A DNA stretch of 56,156 bases. Source: Rathayibacter iranicus NCPPB 2253 = VKM Ac-1602. Lineage in GTDB: Bacteria > Actinomycetota > Actinomycetes > Actinomycetales > Microbacteriaceae. A model generated the notes under the pieces. That model was not told the origin of the DNA. It did not search any database and worked only from the letters and a program-made list of their open reading frames with translations. The position numbers and the translations under genes were made by a program. Positions 39,300 to 48,400 of the stretch are shown here, in pieces. Location: NCBI RefSeq assembly GCF_003149025.1, contig NZ_QGDV01000019.1, positions 1 through 56,156 on the forward strand, read 5' to 3'. The stretch's first letter is position 1, and the number at the start of each line of letters is the position of its first letter.

Positions 39300-40750
39300 C
39301 AGCGGACGGTAGCCCGACCGTCGTAGCCACCACCCACATCCGATCGATCACAGCCGAACGCCGTCACCCAGCGAAGGTAATGGAAGTCGTCCCCCGCCCG
39401 CAGTCCCGACGACGATGACGCCGACCAGCACATCAGCACACACGACCAATTTCCCGAACCCACACCCACCCTCCGGATAGCCGACACAGGCGACGAAGCA
39501 TTCGACGTCGACTGACGGGTCCTGCACACACGCCCAGCAGCCCGATCCGACCCTGCGACACCCGCGACCTCACCCGCCACTCAATCCGGATCCTCCCCAT
39601 CGGCCGGATGACCAAGCCACGCTGAACCCTCGCCCCGCCGTCGGCGAAGAGACAGCGCGATAGCGCAACCGCCCCCGGCGCAGCCCGGGTCAGCCGGCGG
39701 TAGCCGACCGCCCAGCCAGGCCGAACCGAGAGCAAAAAGAGGCAAGAGGACCGAGGTGAAAAGCTTGCTCCTACGTCGCTCGCGTCGGGTCGCAAGCTCC
39801 CCTCCCGATCCGTTCTCCCCGCTCCGACTCGGCTGCGCGGGCATCCCCTTCCTGTCGACGTCTCGAGAAGGGTGCGCCGTCGTCACTGCCAGCGCGCCGT
39901 TCAGGTGCGCTGGCCGAGTGACGACGGCGCACGCCGTGACCGTGACCTTCCCGCGCTTCGGGCATCCTCCATCCGCTCCTGTGTCCTCTGCTGTCCCGTC
40001 CTTCGGCGTCGCTTCGCTCCACCGGTCGCTGCGCTCCCTGTCCGGTCTGTCCCCGTTCCGGTTCGTGGTGTTCGGCGCTGCGCGCATCCGGATTCCGTTG
40101 CCCTGTTCCCTCCCGGTCCCGCAGATGCCCGTCGGTTCGGTCCCTGCGCCCCGTGTCCCGGCCTGTGCCCTCTCGTCCCGTGACGCACCATCTCGTTCAG
40201 CGCTGCGCGCACCACCCACCGTCCCCCGGGTCGCCTCCCGTTCCCGGCCTTGCGGCGTTACGTCGTCTCGTCCGCGACGCAGCAGCCCGGACCGTCACGC
40301 ATCACATCAGCAGACACCCCGGCAGGTCACCCGGGAACGGGAACGGGACGCGCGAAGCGCTCCGCGCACCACCCCCGACGTCGTCAGCGCACGTCACGTC
40401 GCAGGAGAGCACGAGACGGACGAGACGAGACAGGACGCGGCGAAACGGGACAGAGAGCTGACCCGCGAAAGACAAGGCAAAACCAACCCGGGAACCGGAC
40501 CCTCCCTCAACAACGAAGAGCAGACAACATGGACCATGCCACACCAGACGACACCCAAAACAGCGGAAGGCCCACGAGCAACGACCGAGAACCGACGACG
40601 AGAAACGACCACGACGCGCGAAGCGCAAAAGAGCGAGCAGCGACGCCAGCGACGGGACAGACCCTGCGTCGTCGGAGCGGAGCGCTACCAGGGAGCGGAC
40701 GCGGACAAGGCAGCGGCGGAACATCGAGACGGTGACGGAGCGGATGCGAG
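39300..40750. other. 1.45-kb gene-poor tract with strand-composition switch
   Basis: Open frames here (e.g. on + at 39756-40754) are Arg/Thr/Pro/Ser low-complexity and lack normal codon bias. From about 39780 to 40330 the plus strand is C/T-rich; from about 40330 to 40740 it is A/G-rich (runs such as GACGAGACGAGACAGGACG). The switch is abrupt. Such tracts can be origins, transfer origins or long non-coding RNAs. A frame at 40529 (MDHATPDDTQNSGRPTSNDR onward) could be a short disordered protein but is not supported enough. Confidence 0.4.
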
Positions 40751-40930
40751 GTGACCGTGGTGCACGAAGTGCGCCCGATGTGGAGACCATCAGCGGGGCC
40801 TGCGGAGCATAAGGCTGAGGTAGATGGCGGGGGCGGGGCGCTGGCGGGGCTCGGATGGGCGGTTAACGCTCGCTGCCGGCACCACGCCGTCGCGGTTTCG
40901 GGGCGTGATTCGCCCCAGGCTTGTTTCGGC

Positions 40931-40949
40931 CCGCCGCAGGGTACTCGGC
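40931..40949 (+). promoter_or_regulatory. Conjugation-cluster leader motif, copy 1
   Basis: CCGCCGCAGGGTACTCGGC directly before ATG 40950; repeated almost unchanged before ATG 44741. Probable -10 (GTACT) of a near-leaderless promoter. Confidence 0.5.
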
Positions 40950-43334
40950 ATGAGCTTGCGATCGACTTCCACCACCGCTTTCCGCTTCACGAAGGCCTCC
41001 GCGATCGACCCGAACCCGGCCACTCTCGTCGCCAAGGCCGGCAGCGCGTTGCGCACGGTCGTCGCCGGGGCGACCTTCGTCACCGTCCGCGAGGACGGCG
41101 GGCTCGCCCACTACTTCGTCTCCCCCGAGGACGGCGCTGTGAAGCAGACCGCTTTCGGCATCGCTCACGCGGTGTCTGCCCACTCGGAGAAGGCCGACCC
41201 GCCGGACCTCGCGGCCGCGCGAGTCGTCGGCCGGCTGTCGTTCAAACGCGGCAGCGGCATCGGCGTGAACACGCAGGCGGGCGCGGAGATCACGACCGTC
41301 GTCGACGCGATCGCGGGCACCCTCCGCGACGGCGAGTGGGTCGGCATGTCGGTCCGGGAGCCCTCCCGCAGCGAACGGAACTGGCACGCGACCTGGCGCG
41401 GAGCTCGCGCGGCGTCCGGCGTCCACCACTCCGTGACGACGAACTCGGTGGTCGCGTGCATGTGGGTAGGCGCGCACGACAAGGACGGCGCCCGAAACCT
41501 GCTCCGCCGGGTGAGCTCGTCGCTGCCCGGCTTCGATCTGCGCACGAAGGAGCCGGTGCTCACCGCGACGTCGAGCGCCGCACCGTTCTTCCTCGCCGCC
41601 GTCTTCGCGGCCGGGGCCGGCTTCGTCGCGAACACGCTCGAGCTGGACCCGTGGGGCGGGGTCGCCATCGGTGTCGGCGGGGTGTGTGCCGTCGTAGGCG
41701 GGCTCATCCTCTCCGGCCACGTCCGCTCCCGACTCTCCTGGACCCGCGACTACCTGGCGACCGGTCTCGTCCCAACGCCTCGCCGCAAGCTCATCCGTCC
41801 CACCCCGCCGCGCGCGGCCGGCATCGACGCGAAAGGCCAGCCGGTTCAGGCGACCGACGGTGACTACCCGCTGCACTCGACCGCGTTCCTCGTCGGCGCG
41901 ATCCTGCCGCTGTCGATCGCCGCGCCGCACTCCGGCGCGCAATCCGGTGTCGCGTCCACTCGCACGCGCGTCGCCCCTGCCTCGTTGCGCGAACGCATCG
42001 GTCCCGACATCGGCGTGAACGACGGCCAGCCCGTATACCTCAGCACCGTCGACGCGTGGCAGGGCATCATCTGCCTCGGCGAGGCGGGCTCCGGAAAGTC
42101 CGCGCTGCTGCAGGCGCTGTGGGGGTATGCGGCGCTGGACAAAGCGCACCCGTCGCCGGTGCACGGCAGCGTCGGCGCGAACCACACGATGATTTCCCTG
42201 GACACGAAAGGCGACGGCATCTCCGCGAGGGAGTACGCCGCGTGGAGCGACGCCGCAGACTCCCGATACGTCCGCTTCGACGTCGCCGACCGCACCTCCC
42301 CCATCGGCATCGATCTGTTCCCCGCCGAAGGCCGAACCGTAGAAGCTCAAGCTCGGCACATCGTCGCCGCACTAAAGTACGTGTACGGGGAGACGAGCAT
42401 TGGACCGGAGTCGTTCGACACGCTCCGACGCCTGCTCGCAGCAGCGCTCGTTGTCACCCCCGACGTCGCAAGTCAGGTGCCCGGCATCGCCGCTGACGCG
42501 TCGCCGTTCTACTACGCGAACGTCCTCCTGGCCAATCGCGGCATCGAGCTCGGCATCGAGCTGGCCGTCGCGCTGAGGGAGAAGATGCTCCGCTCGAAAG
42601 CGGAGCCCGGCAACGACCTCTACGACGCTGTAGAGGGGCTCGCTCCCGCGTACGACCCGAAGGTCACGCAGGCCCAGCGGAGCCAGCTGTTGAAGGCGCC
42701 GCGGACGAAGGTCGCCGCGCTCATGGCCGCGGAGACGTGGTGGGCCCGGCCGCAGAAGGTCGCCTGGTCCAGGCTCATCACCGAGCACCACTGCGTCATC
42801 ATCAACACCGGCGTCGCACCGTCGGGTGACTCGATGGATGACGAGATCGCCGCGCAGATGTCGTCTCTGATCATGTACACGCTGCACGAGTCGATCAAAC
42901 GCCACTGTGTCGGCTGGTTCGAGCAGGGCAAGGTGCTGTCCATCTACGCAGACGAGCTCAAGCAGATTGCGGGAACCTCTGCCGACGTCGTCGCGTGGAT
43001 CCGGAACGACGCGAGGTCCTTCGGTGTCCGCGCGGTCTTCGCGACCCAGTACCCGGAGCAGTTGGAGCAGGCGGTCCGTGACGCGGTCATGGGGTTCGGG
43101 ACGCTTATCGCGTACGCCCAGTCGAACCCGGAGATCGTCGCCACGCTCGTGAAGCGCCTCATCATCGACGGTTCCGACTGGGAGCCGGCTGACGTGTCCG
43201 GTCTCCCCCGCTACCAGGCGATCGTGAAGACGAAGGTGGAGCAGACCGCCCAAGGCGCGTTCACCGTCGACATCCCCAACTTCGGTGCGCTGCGCGGCCC
43301 GGGTTTCGCGGCCCGTCAGGGGTTCACGGCGTGA
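40950..43334 (+). CDS. Conjugation ATPase (VirB4/VirD4-HerA type)
   Basis: 794 residues from ATG 40950. N-terminal domain, then two membrane helices (about 208-250: AAPFFLAAVFAAGAGFV and AIGVGGVCAVVGGLIL). The C-terminal RecA-like motor has Walker A CLGEAGSGKSALLQ (about 372-386), a TKGDG strand, Walker B LSIYADELKQ (about 662) and sensor FATQYPEQL (about 695). Family: ATP-binding proteins of actinobacterial conjugative elements, combining T4SS traffic-ATPase and coupling features. Its stop overlaps the next start by 4 nt (43331-43334). Pumps or couples DNA/protein to the transfer channel. Confidence 0.85.
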   Translation: MSLRSTSTTAFRFTKASAIDPNPATLVAKAGSALRTVVAGATFVTVREDGGLAHYFVSPEDGAVKQTAFGIAHAVSAHSEKADPPDLAAARVVGRLSFKRGSGIGVNTQAGAEITTVVDAIAGTLRDGEWVGMSVREPSRSERNWHATWRGARAASGVHHSVTTNSVVACMWVGAHDKDGARNLLRRVSSSLPGFDLRTKEPVLTATSSAAPFFLAAVFAAGAGFVANTLELDPWGGVAIGVGGVCAVVGGLILSGHVRSRLSWTRDYLATGLVPTPRRKLIRPTPPRAAGIDAKGQPVQATDGDYPLHSTAFLVGAILPLSIAAPHSGAQSGVASTRTRVAPASLRERIGPDIGVNDGQPVYLSTVDAWQGIICLGEAGSGKSALLQALWGYAALDKAHPSPVHGSVGANHTMISLDTKGDGISAREYAAWSDAADSRYVRFDVADRTSPIGIDLFPAEGRTVEAQARHIVAALKYVYGETSIGPESFDTLRRLLAAALVVTPDVASQVPGIAADASPFYYANVLLANRGIELGIELAVALREKMLRSKAEPGNDLYDAVEGLAPAYDPKVTQAQRSQLLKAPRTKVAALMAAETWWARPQKVAWSRLITEHHCVIINTGVAPSGDSMDDEIAAQMSSLIMYTLHESIKRHCVGWFEQGKVLSIYADELKQIAGTSADVVAWIRNDARSFGVRAVFATQYPEQLEQAVRDAVMGFGTLIAYAQSNPEIVATLVKRLIIDGSDWEPADVSGLPRYQAIVKTKVEQTAQGAFTVDIPNFGALRGPGFAARQGFTA

Positions 43335-44698
43335 TCCCGTTCGACGCTCTCGCGTCCCGCATCCCCCTGTCGCCCGTCCGTGCGGCCCTGCGTCTTGACC
43401 CGTTCCACGGCGGCATGTGGGGTGACGGGTCCGCCGCCTCCTGGGTGTCGCGCGAACGTGCGGACCGGGCGGAGGAGGCGGACTTCGCGCGGCTGCCGCC
43501 GCATCTGCGCACAGACCCGGGCGAGGCTTGGGAACGGCTGGACGCCGGCGTCGCCTGGAACCAGAAGTTGAACGTCCTCGGCGCCCTCGACGCGTGGCGG
43601 ACGCTGACCGCGGAGCAGCTCGCGGCGCTGACCGGCGAGCACGCGCTCGCGTCCGGCCGGCACCGCAGCATCTCCGACCTGTTTGCCGCCCGGCTCCTCG
43701 AGATCGGGATCTACCATGACGCGCTCCGCGCGGGAGCGAAGTTCAATCGCGGCACGCTCCTGCGCCCCGCGAAACCTAGCGCCGCCGTCGAACGGTTCGA
43801 GCAGGCACTCACCTACCCGGAGTGGGTGTCCGTCACCGGCGGCACCGGTTTCGAGTTCAGCCGCCAGTACGACCGGCACAACGTGCTCGCCGCCGAGCTC
43901 GGCCTGCGTGTCGCGGAGTTCTGCCGAGTCGCAGCCGTCCTCGGCGAGAAGCTCTCCGCCGTGAACGACCTCGCGTACCGAGGCTGGGGAGTGCCGCCCC
44001 GGCACGTTCAGAGTCAGCAGACCGCGGACATGACCATCGTCCGTGCGGACGGTCTGCGCATCGCCGTGGAGTTGACCGCATCGGCGAATGGGTCGATGGA
44101 GCAGAAGATGGCGAAGTGGGCCGCGGTCCTCGCCGACCGGTCCACCGCCGATTCCGGACTCGTGGTGCTGTTCGTCATCGCGGGACGCCCGGAGATGACC
44201 GGCAAGGCGACGAGCTTGGCGCGGAACCTGCGCACACATCTTGCACGAGCCGCCCGCATCTTCCCGGGCCGTCGGGACGACCTGACCGCGTCGCGCATGT
44301 TCATCGTCAGCTGGTCAGACTGGTTCCCCGCCGGGCACAACGCGACGCGAGGGTTCGTGAACCTACGCGCTGACCGGCCAACCGGGGCGTTCGATGAGCC
44401 GTGGGAAGCGTGCGACCTCCTCGACCCTGTCGCTGTGCCGTACCGTCCGGCCGATACGGCGCGACCGCTCGCGCTCCTCGACAACCTGGCGGGACTGCGC
44501 AGCGTTCCCCGTTGGCAGCGAACCGGCACACCGCCGGAACTCTGGCGGCGCGTGTTCCAACGCAAGGGCATCGCCGAACTTCCCCGCATCGCCAGCGTCA
44601 CCGACGACGGCACCAGGCGCGGCACCCTCGGAGCGGCGCGCGGCGCTGTCGGCCCAACCCGGCCGGTGAAACGCATGGTCTTCAGTCGGCCCCGCTGA
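43331..44698 (+). CDS. Replication-relaxation-like protein of the conjugation cluster
   Basis: 455 residues, GTG/ATG overlap with the ATPase stop. N-terminal winged-helix region (LNVLGALDAWRTLTAEQLAA, HRSISDLFAARLLEIGIYHD). A C-terminal alpha/beta domain contains DMTIVRADGLRIAVELTASA (D...E-x-x nuclease-like strand pair), then KMAKWAAVLADR and LVVLFVIAGRP. This matches the replication-relaxation/MobC-like family that sits beside coupling ATPases in actinobacterial elements and may prepare or nick DNA. Catalysis is not certain from motifs. Basic C-terminal tail. Confidence 0.7.
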   Translation: MIPFDALASRIPLSPVRAALRLDPFHGGMWGDGSAASWVSRERADRAEEADFARLPPHLRTDPGEAWERLDAGVAWNQKLNVLGALDAWRTLTAEQLAALTGEHALASGRHRSISDLFAARLLEIGIYHDALRAGAKFNRGTLLRPAKPSAAVERFEQALTYPEWVSVTGGTGFEFSRQYDRHNVLAAELGLRVAEFCRVAAVLGEKLSAVNDLAYRGWGVPPRHVQSQQTADMTIVRADGLRIAVELTASANGSMEQKMAKWAAVLADRSTADSGLVVLFVIAGRPEMTGKATSLARNLRTHLARAARIFPGRRDDLTASRMFIVSWSDWFPAGHNATRGFVNLRADRPTGAFDEPWEACDLLDPVAVPYRPADTARPLALLDNLAGLRSVPRWQRTGTPPELWRRVFQRKGIAELPRIASVTDDGTRRGTLGAARGAVGPTRPVKRMVFSRPR

Positions 44699-44721
44699 CC
44701 ATCTTCGGGCCACCGAAACCC

Positions 44722-44740
44722 CCGCCGCAGGGTACTGGAT
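44722..44740 (+). promoter_or_regulatory. Conjugation-cluster leader motif, copy 2
   Basis: CCGCCGCAGGGTACTGGAT directly before ATG 44741; 16 of 19 positions identical to copy 1 at 40931. Confidence 0.5.
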
Positions 44741-44890
44741 ATGGCAGACAACAAGCCCTCCGGCCCTCGACCGAACGAGCAGCGCGACGACATCATCGCG
44801 TTCTTCACCACCACTCGCGGGCTCATCACCGCCGGCATCATCATCATCGTCGTCATCGTCGGATTCATCATCTCCGCGGTGCCATCGTGA
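44741..44890 (+). CDS. Small single-helix membrane protein (49 aa)
   Basis: MADNKPSGPRPNEQRDDIIA followed by one strong hydrophobic helix (LITAGIIIIVVIVGFIISAV). A typical VirB3/TcpD-like or pilin-like small protein of a transfer channel by size and position. Stop overlaps the NERD gene start (GTGA). Confidence 0.75.
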   Translation: MADNKPSGPRPNEQRDDIIAFFTTTRGLITAGIIIIVVIVGFIISAVPS

Positions 44891-45471
44891 CCGCGCCCGG
44901 GCAGATTCTCGGCCGCACCGGCGCGAGTCTCACCAACGCGAGTTGGGCCGCGAACGCCAGCGTCGCGAAGGTCGGCCAGCGCGGCGAAGAGCGCACCGCC
45001 CGCATCCTGAACGCCCTCGCTCTCCGGCCGGGCGGCCCGACCGTCATCCACGATCTGCGCATCCCCCTCCCCAGCTTCACCGCAAACATCGACCACGTCG
45101 TCATCTCCGGCAGAACGGTCACGATCCTCGACACGAAGGTGTGGGCGCCCGGCTTCTACTGGACGTTCGACGGCGTCACTCGACGAGGGCTCGAGCTTTT
45201 CGCGCCCGCCGACAAGCGGACCGTTCCCGCCGCCGTGTCAGCTCTCAACCGTCATCTCGAACGGGACGCCCCACGCGCTCGTCTCGGCGCCCCGACGCTC
45301 ATCATCTGGCCGTCGAACGACCGGACCGCGCAGCGGCTGTGGTTCCTCCGGTCCCCGGGCGCTCGCGCCGTGTCCGGGCCCGCGTTCGAACGCTCCGTCA
45401 CCCGCATCGTCGGCAGCCGTCCCGCCGACCCGCACGTGGTCACCGCCCTGGTCCCGCTAATCAACTCCTGA
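44887..45471 (+). CDS. NERD-domain (nuclease-related) protein
   Basis: 194 residues from GTG 44887. NERD core: KVGQRGEERTARILNALALR, then HDLRIPLPSFTANIDHVVIS (D of the PD-ExK-like site), GRTVTILDTKVWAPGFYWTF (the D-x-K pair). The C-terminal helices are less conserved. Translationally coupled to the preceding membrane protein. NERD proteins are common in conjugative clusters; a DNA-processing role is presumed. Confidence 0.85.
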   Translation: MTAPGQILGRTGASLTNASWAANASVAKVGQRGEERTARILNALALRPGGPTVIHDLRIPLPSFTANIDHVVISGRTVTILDTKVWAPGFYWTFDGVTRRGLELFAPADKRTVPAAVSALNRHLERDAPRARLGAPTLIIWPSNDRTAQRLWFLRSPGARAVSGPAFERSVTRIVGSRPADPHVVTALVPLINS

Positions 45472-45487
45472 CCGCAAGGAACGCGCC

Positions 45488-48400
45488 ATGCCTCACGCAC
45501 GCACCCAGCAGCCGCCCGCCTCGCTGACCCCGTACGTCCTCGTCATCGCCGTCATTGTCGCGACAGTCGTCGCCGCCCTTCGCTACCCGGGCGTCGTCGC
45601 CCTGTGGGTCGGGGTGGTGGTCTCTGCGTTCTTCACCGTCGCGCCACTGTTCACTGGCCAGAAGGACACGAACGGCACACCGACTGTCAACGGACCCGGC
45701 GAGGCGCGGAAGATGCAGCAGCATCGGATGTGGTCCGAGCTGCGCTGGAAGCTCATCCTCCCCGGCATCGACTGGCTACCAAACGCGCCGCGTCAGCTGC
45801 GGGAATGGCTGCCGTCTACGAACCCGCAGGGCCCGGCCCTCGCCCTCATCGGCCGGTCCCCGCGCGCGGCAGCGGCGCTGTCGAAGGTGCGACCGCTGGT
45901 CTACGTGCTCGCCACTGTGACCGCCGTCGCCTGGCTGGTGCTACCCACCCGGTTCGTCACTGTCGCCGCCTACGGTGCGGCCGCCGCCGCGTTCACGCTC
46001 CCGACGGATGCGCTCGGGCTCAACTGGGCGTGGGCGAACACCGCCGCCGCGTACGTGCTCGTCACGCAGGTGGACATGTCGATGCGTCGGCACATCGACG
46101 CTGACGACCCATCCGACGGCGTCCGCATCAGTGTGCTCGCCCGCCGCCTTCGCGAGGGCGGGTGGGCGGCCGCGGTCCCCGCGATCGGCGCTCTCGTCGG
46201 GGCAGCCGCGCTCACCGCGGGGTTGCTCATCAACCTGCATCTCGCCGGAGTCGCCTGGCTGTTCGCACCGGACTGGCTGCTCGGCGTCGGCGTCACCGCC
46301 GCGATCGCCGCTGGGTTCCTGCACCTGCTGGTGCGTCGGGAGGCGCTCACCTCGTGGCGGCAAACAAAGGCGGCGCGCGCCGCATGGAAGCCGCGTTGGG
46401 CTGGCCTAAAACTCTCTCCCGCCCCGTACCTCATCTCACACACGCGAGTCGGTGAAGCGTGCACTACCGTCGACACGTTCGAGGCGCCCGGCACGCTCGG
46501 TGCGGCAGGGGCGATCGCGCTTCACCAGAAGCTGATGCCGATGATGGGCTCCGGCGTCCGCTTCGCGATGCTGCCCGCCCCCGACATCGACGGTGACGGG
46601 CAACCCATCGAAGGCTCCCGGCACCCACTGCGGTTCCGGGTCATCACATGGCAGCAGTCGACGCTCCCGGACGCCACGGACCCGAACGTCGACCGGGACG
46701 AACTCGCACTGTTCCTTGAGACGGTCGTCTACAACGCGGTCCTCGAAGCGAAGCAGTGGCAGCCGATCCTCCTCGGCGTGGACCCGATCTTCCGGCAAGA
46801 GGGCAGCCAGCCGACCGCCGCTTGGGCGAGCGTGTGGGTCAGCCCCGACGGAACCGCGGCCAACTCCCTCAGCGCGGTGCGCGGCACTGTCAGCGCGGTT
46901 CTGCAGACCGAGGCCTACGTCGACGACCCGGACGGGATTGCGACGCTGTACCTCGGCGCGGTGAAGGCTCCGACGACAACGCTCAGGGACCCGGGTCTGC
47001 TCGCGCACATGGAGCAGCTGGAGGTCACCGCCCGGTGGGGGCAGCGGTGGGCGGACGCGTTGAAGCTGGGCGAGAAGCCGCCAGTCATTCAGCACGCCGT
47101 CTACAAGGAAGCCGCTCTCGCCGACGGCACGGTGATCCACTGCCAGCCGTTCATGGTGAAGCAGGGGCTCGACCCGACAGCGTTCTTCGGCCAGGAGATG
47201 CGGAAGAAGCTGGCAACCACGCTCGCCGCCGCACCGTTCGTCACCGTCACGGGATTCGTCGTTGCCGGGTACCGCGAGGGCGAACGGCACACGCAGGGCC
47301 TCAGCGTCATCTGGTCCAACGGGCAGGTGCCGTCGAACCCGGCGAACATCAACCCGGGCGGATCATCTTTCGCGACGAGGTGGGCCCTCGCCGGCGCCAT
47401 CAACGACGCCTTCGACGCGGCGAAGCTCGTGCGCCCGGAGGTGTCCAGCGTCCGGCCGCTCACCGACCGGGACGACAGCATCGGCCACATCTGGCAGATC
47501 AACCTCCGCCTGTACGGCGGGGTCACCTCCGCCGCGGTGAAGCTCGCGCAGGAGAAGATCCGGATGTCCCTTGGCTGCGACTGGCTCCGCCTCACCGAGA
47601 TCGAGGACGGTGTCGCCATCTACGCGGGCGCGAGCCCGAAGTTCCCGACGGTCGTGTTCGCCCGCACGGGCCGGTCCAACAGCACCCAGAACCGGGACAA
47701 GACAATCTCGCTCGACTGGGAGCAGGCGTTCCTCGACGCGAAAGTCGCCTCGAAGGTCGACGGCACGGCGCCGAAGCTGCTCAAGTCCGGGGTGCTGCCC
47801 TCCAACGACAAGGTCCAGGTCCTCGAGTTCAGCCTCCCCCGCGGAGTGAACCGCGGCGAAGTCAAGGAGGCGGTGTCCAAGCTCGTTGGCCTCACCGGCA
47901 ACGAATACATCGAGGTGCGTGCCGGGAGCACCCCTAGCTCGTTCACGCTGCTGGTCTGCGAGTTCAACCCGATGCCGTTCCCCGCCCGGTTCAACTGGGA
48001 CGCGGTCGCTGCGAGCAAGGCCCTGCCGTTCGCGACGAACGTCGAAGGGGCACCCGTCGAGATCGACATCATGGCCGATCCTCACTTGCTTGTGCTTGGG
48101 GGCACAGGTAGCGGAAAGTCGGCAGCGCTACAGGTGCTACTCACCCTCGCCCTCCTGCGCGGCTGGGAGGTCTTCCTCGCAGACCCGATGAAGCTCGCCG
48201 CGGACTTTCGCTACGGCGAGCCGTGGATGCGCGCAATCGCTATCGACGAAGGATCGACCAGCGCAATGATGAACCTCATTTTCGCCGAAGTCGACCGGCG
48301 CCGACAGCTCAACGGACGGTACGGCGTCGCCTCCTACCGCGACCTCCCGGAGGACGTTCGTCCCGCGCACGTCATGGTCATCATCGACGAGTTCACCTCG

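Noticed and set aside
39400-39517. Plus-strand acidic tail reading DDDDADQHISTHDQFPEP to TGA 39515
   Set aside because: Looks somewhat coding but has no start codon and a stop just upstream; too little to call.
40529-40738. Disordered 69-aa frame starting MDHATPDDTQNSGRP
   Set aside because: No ribosome site and composition driven by the purine-rich tract; possible but unsupported.
39756-40754. 332-aa plus-strand frame in the gene-poor tract
   Set aside because: Ser/Arg/Pro/Thr low complexity, no codon bias, spans the composition switch; treated as non-coding.
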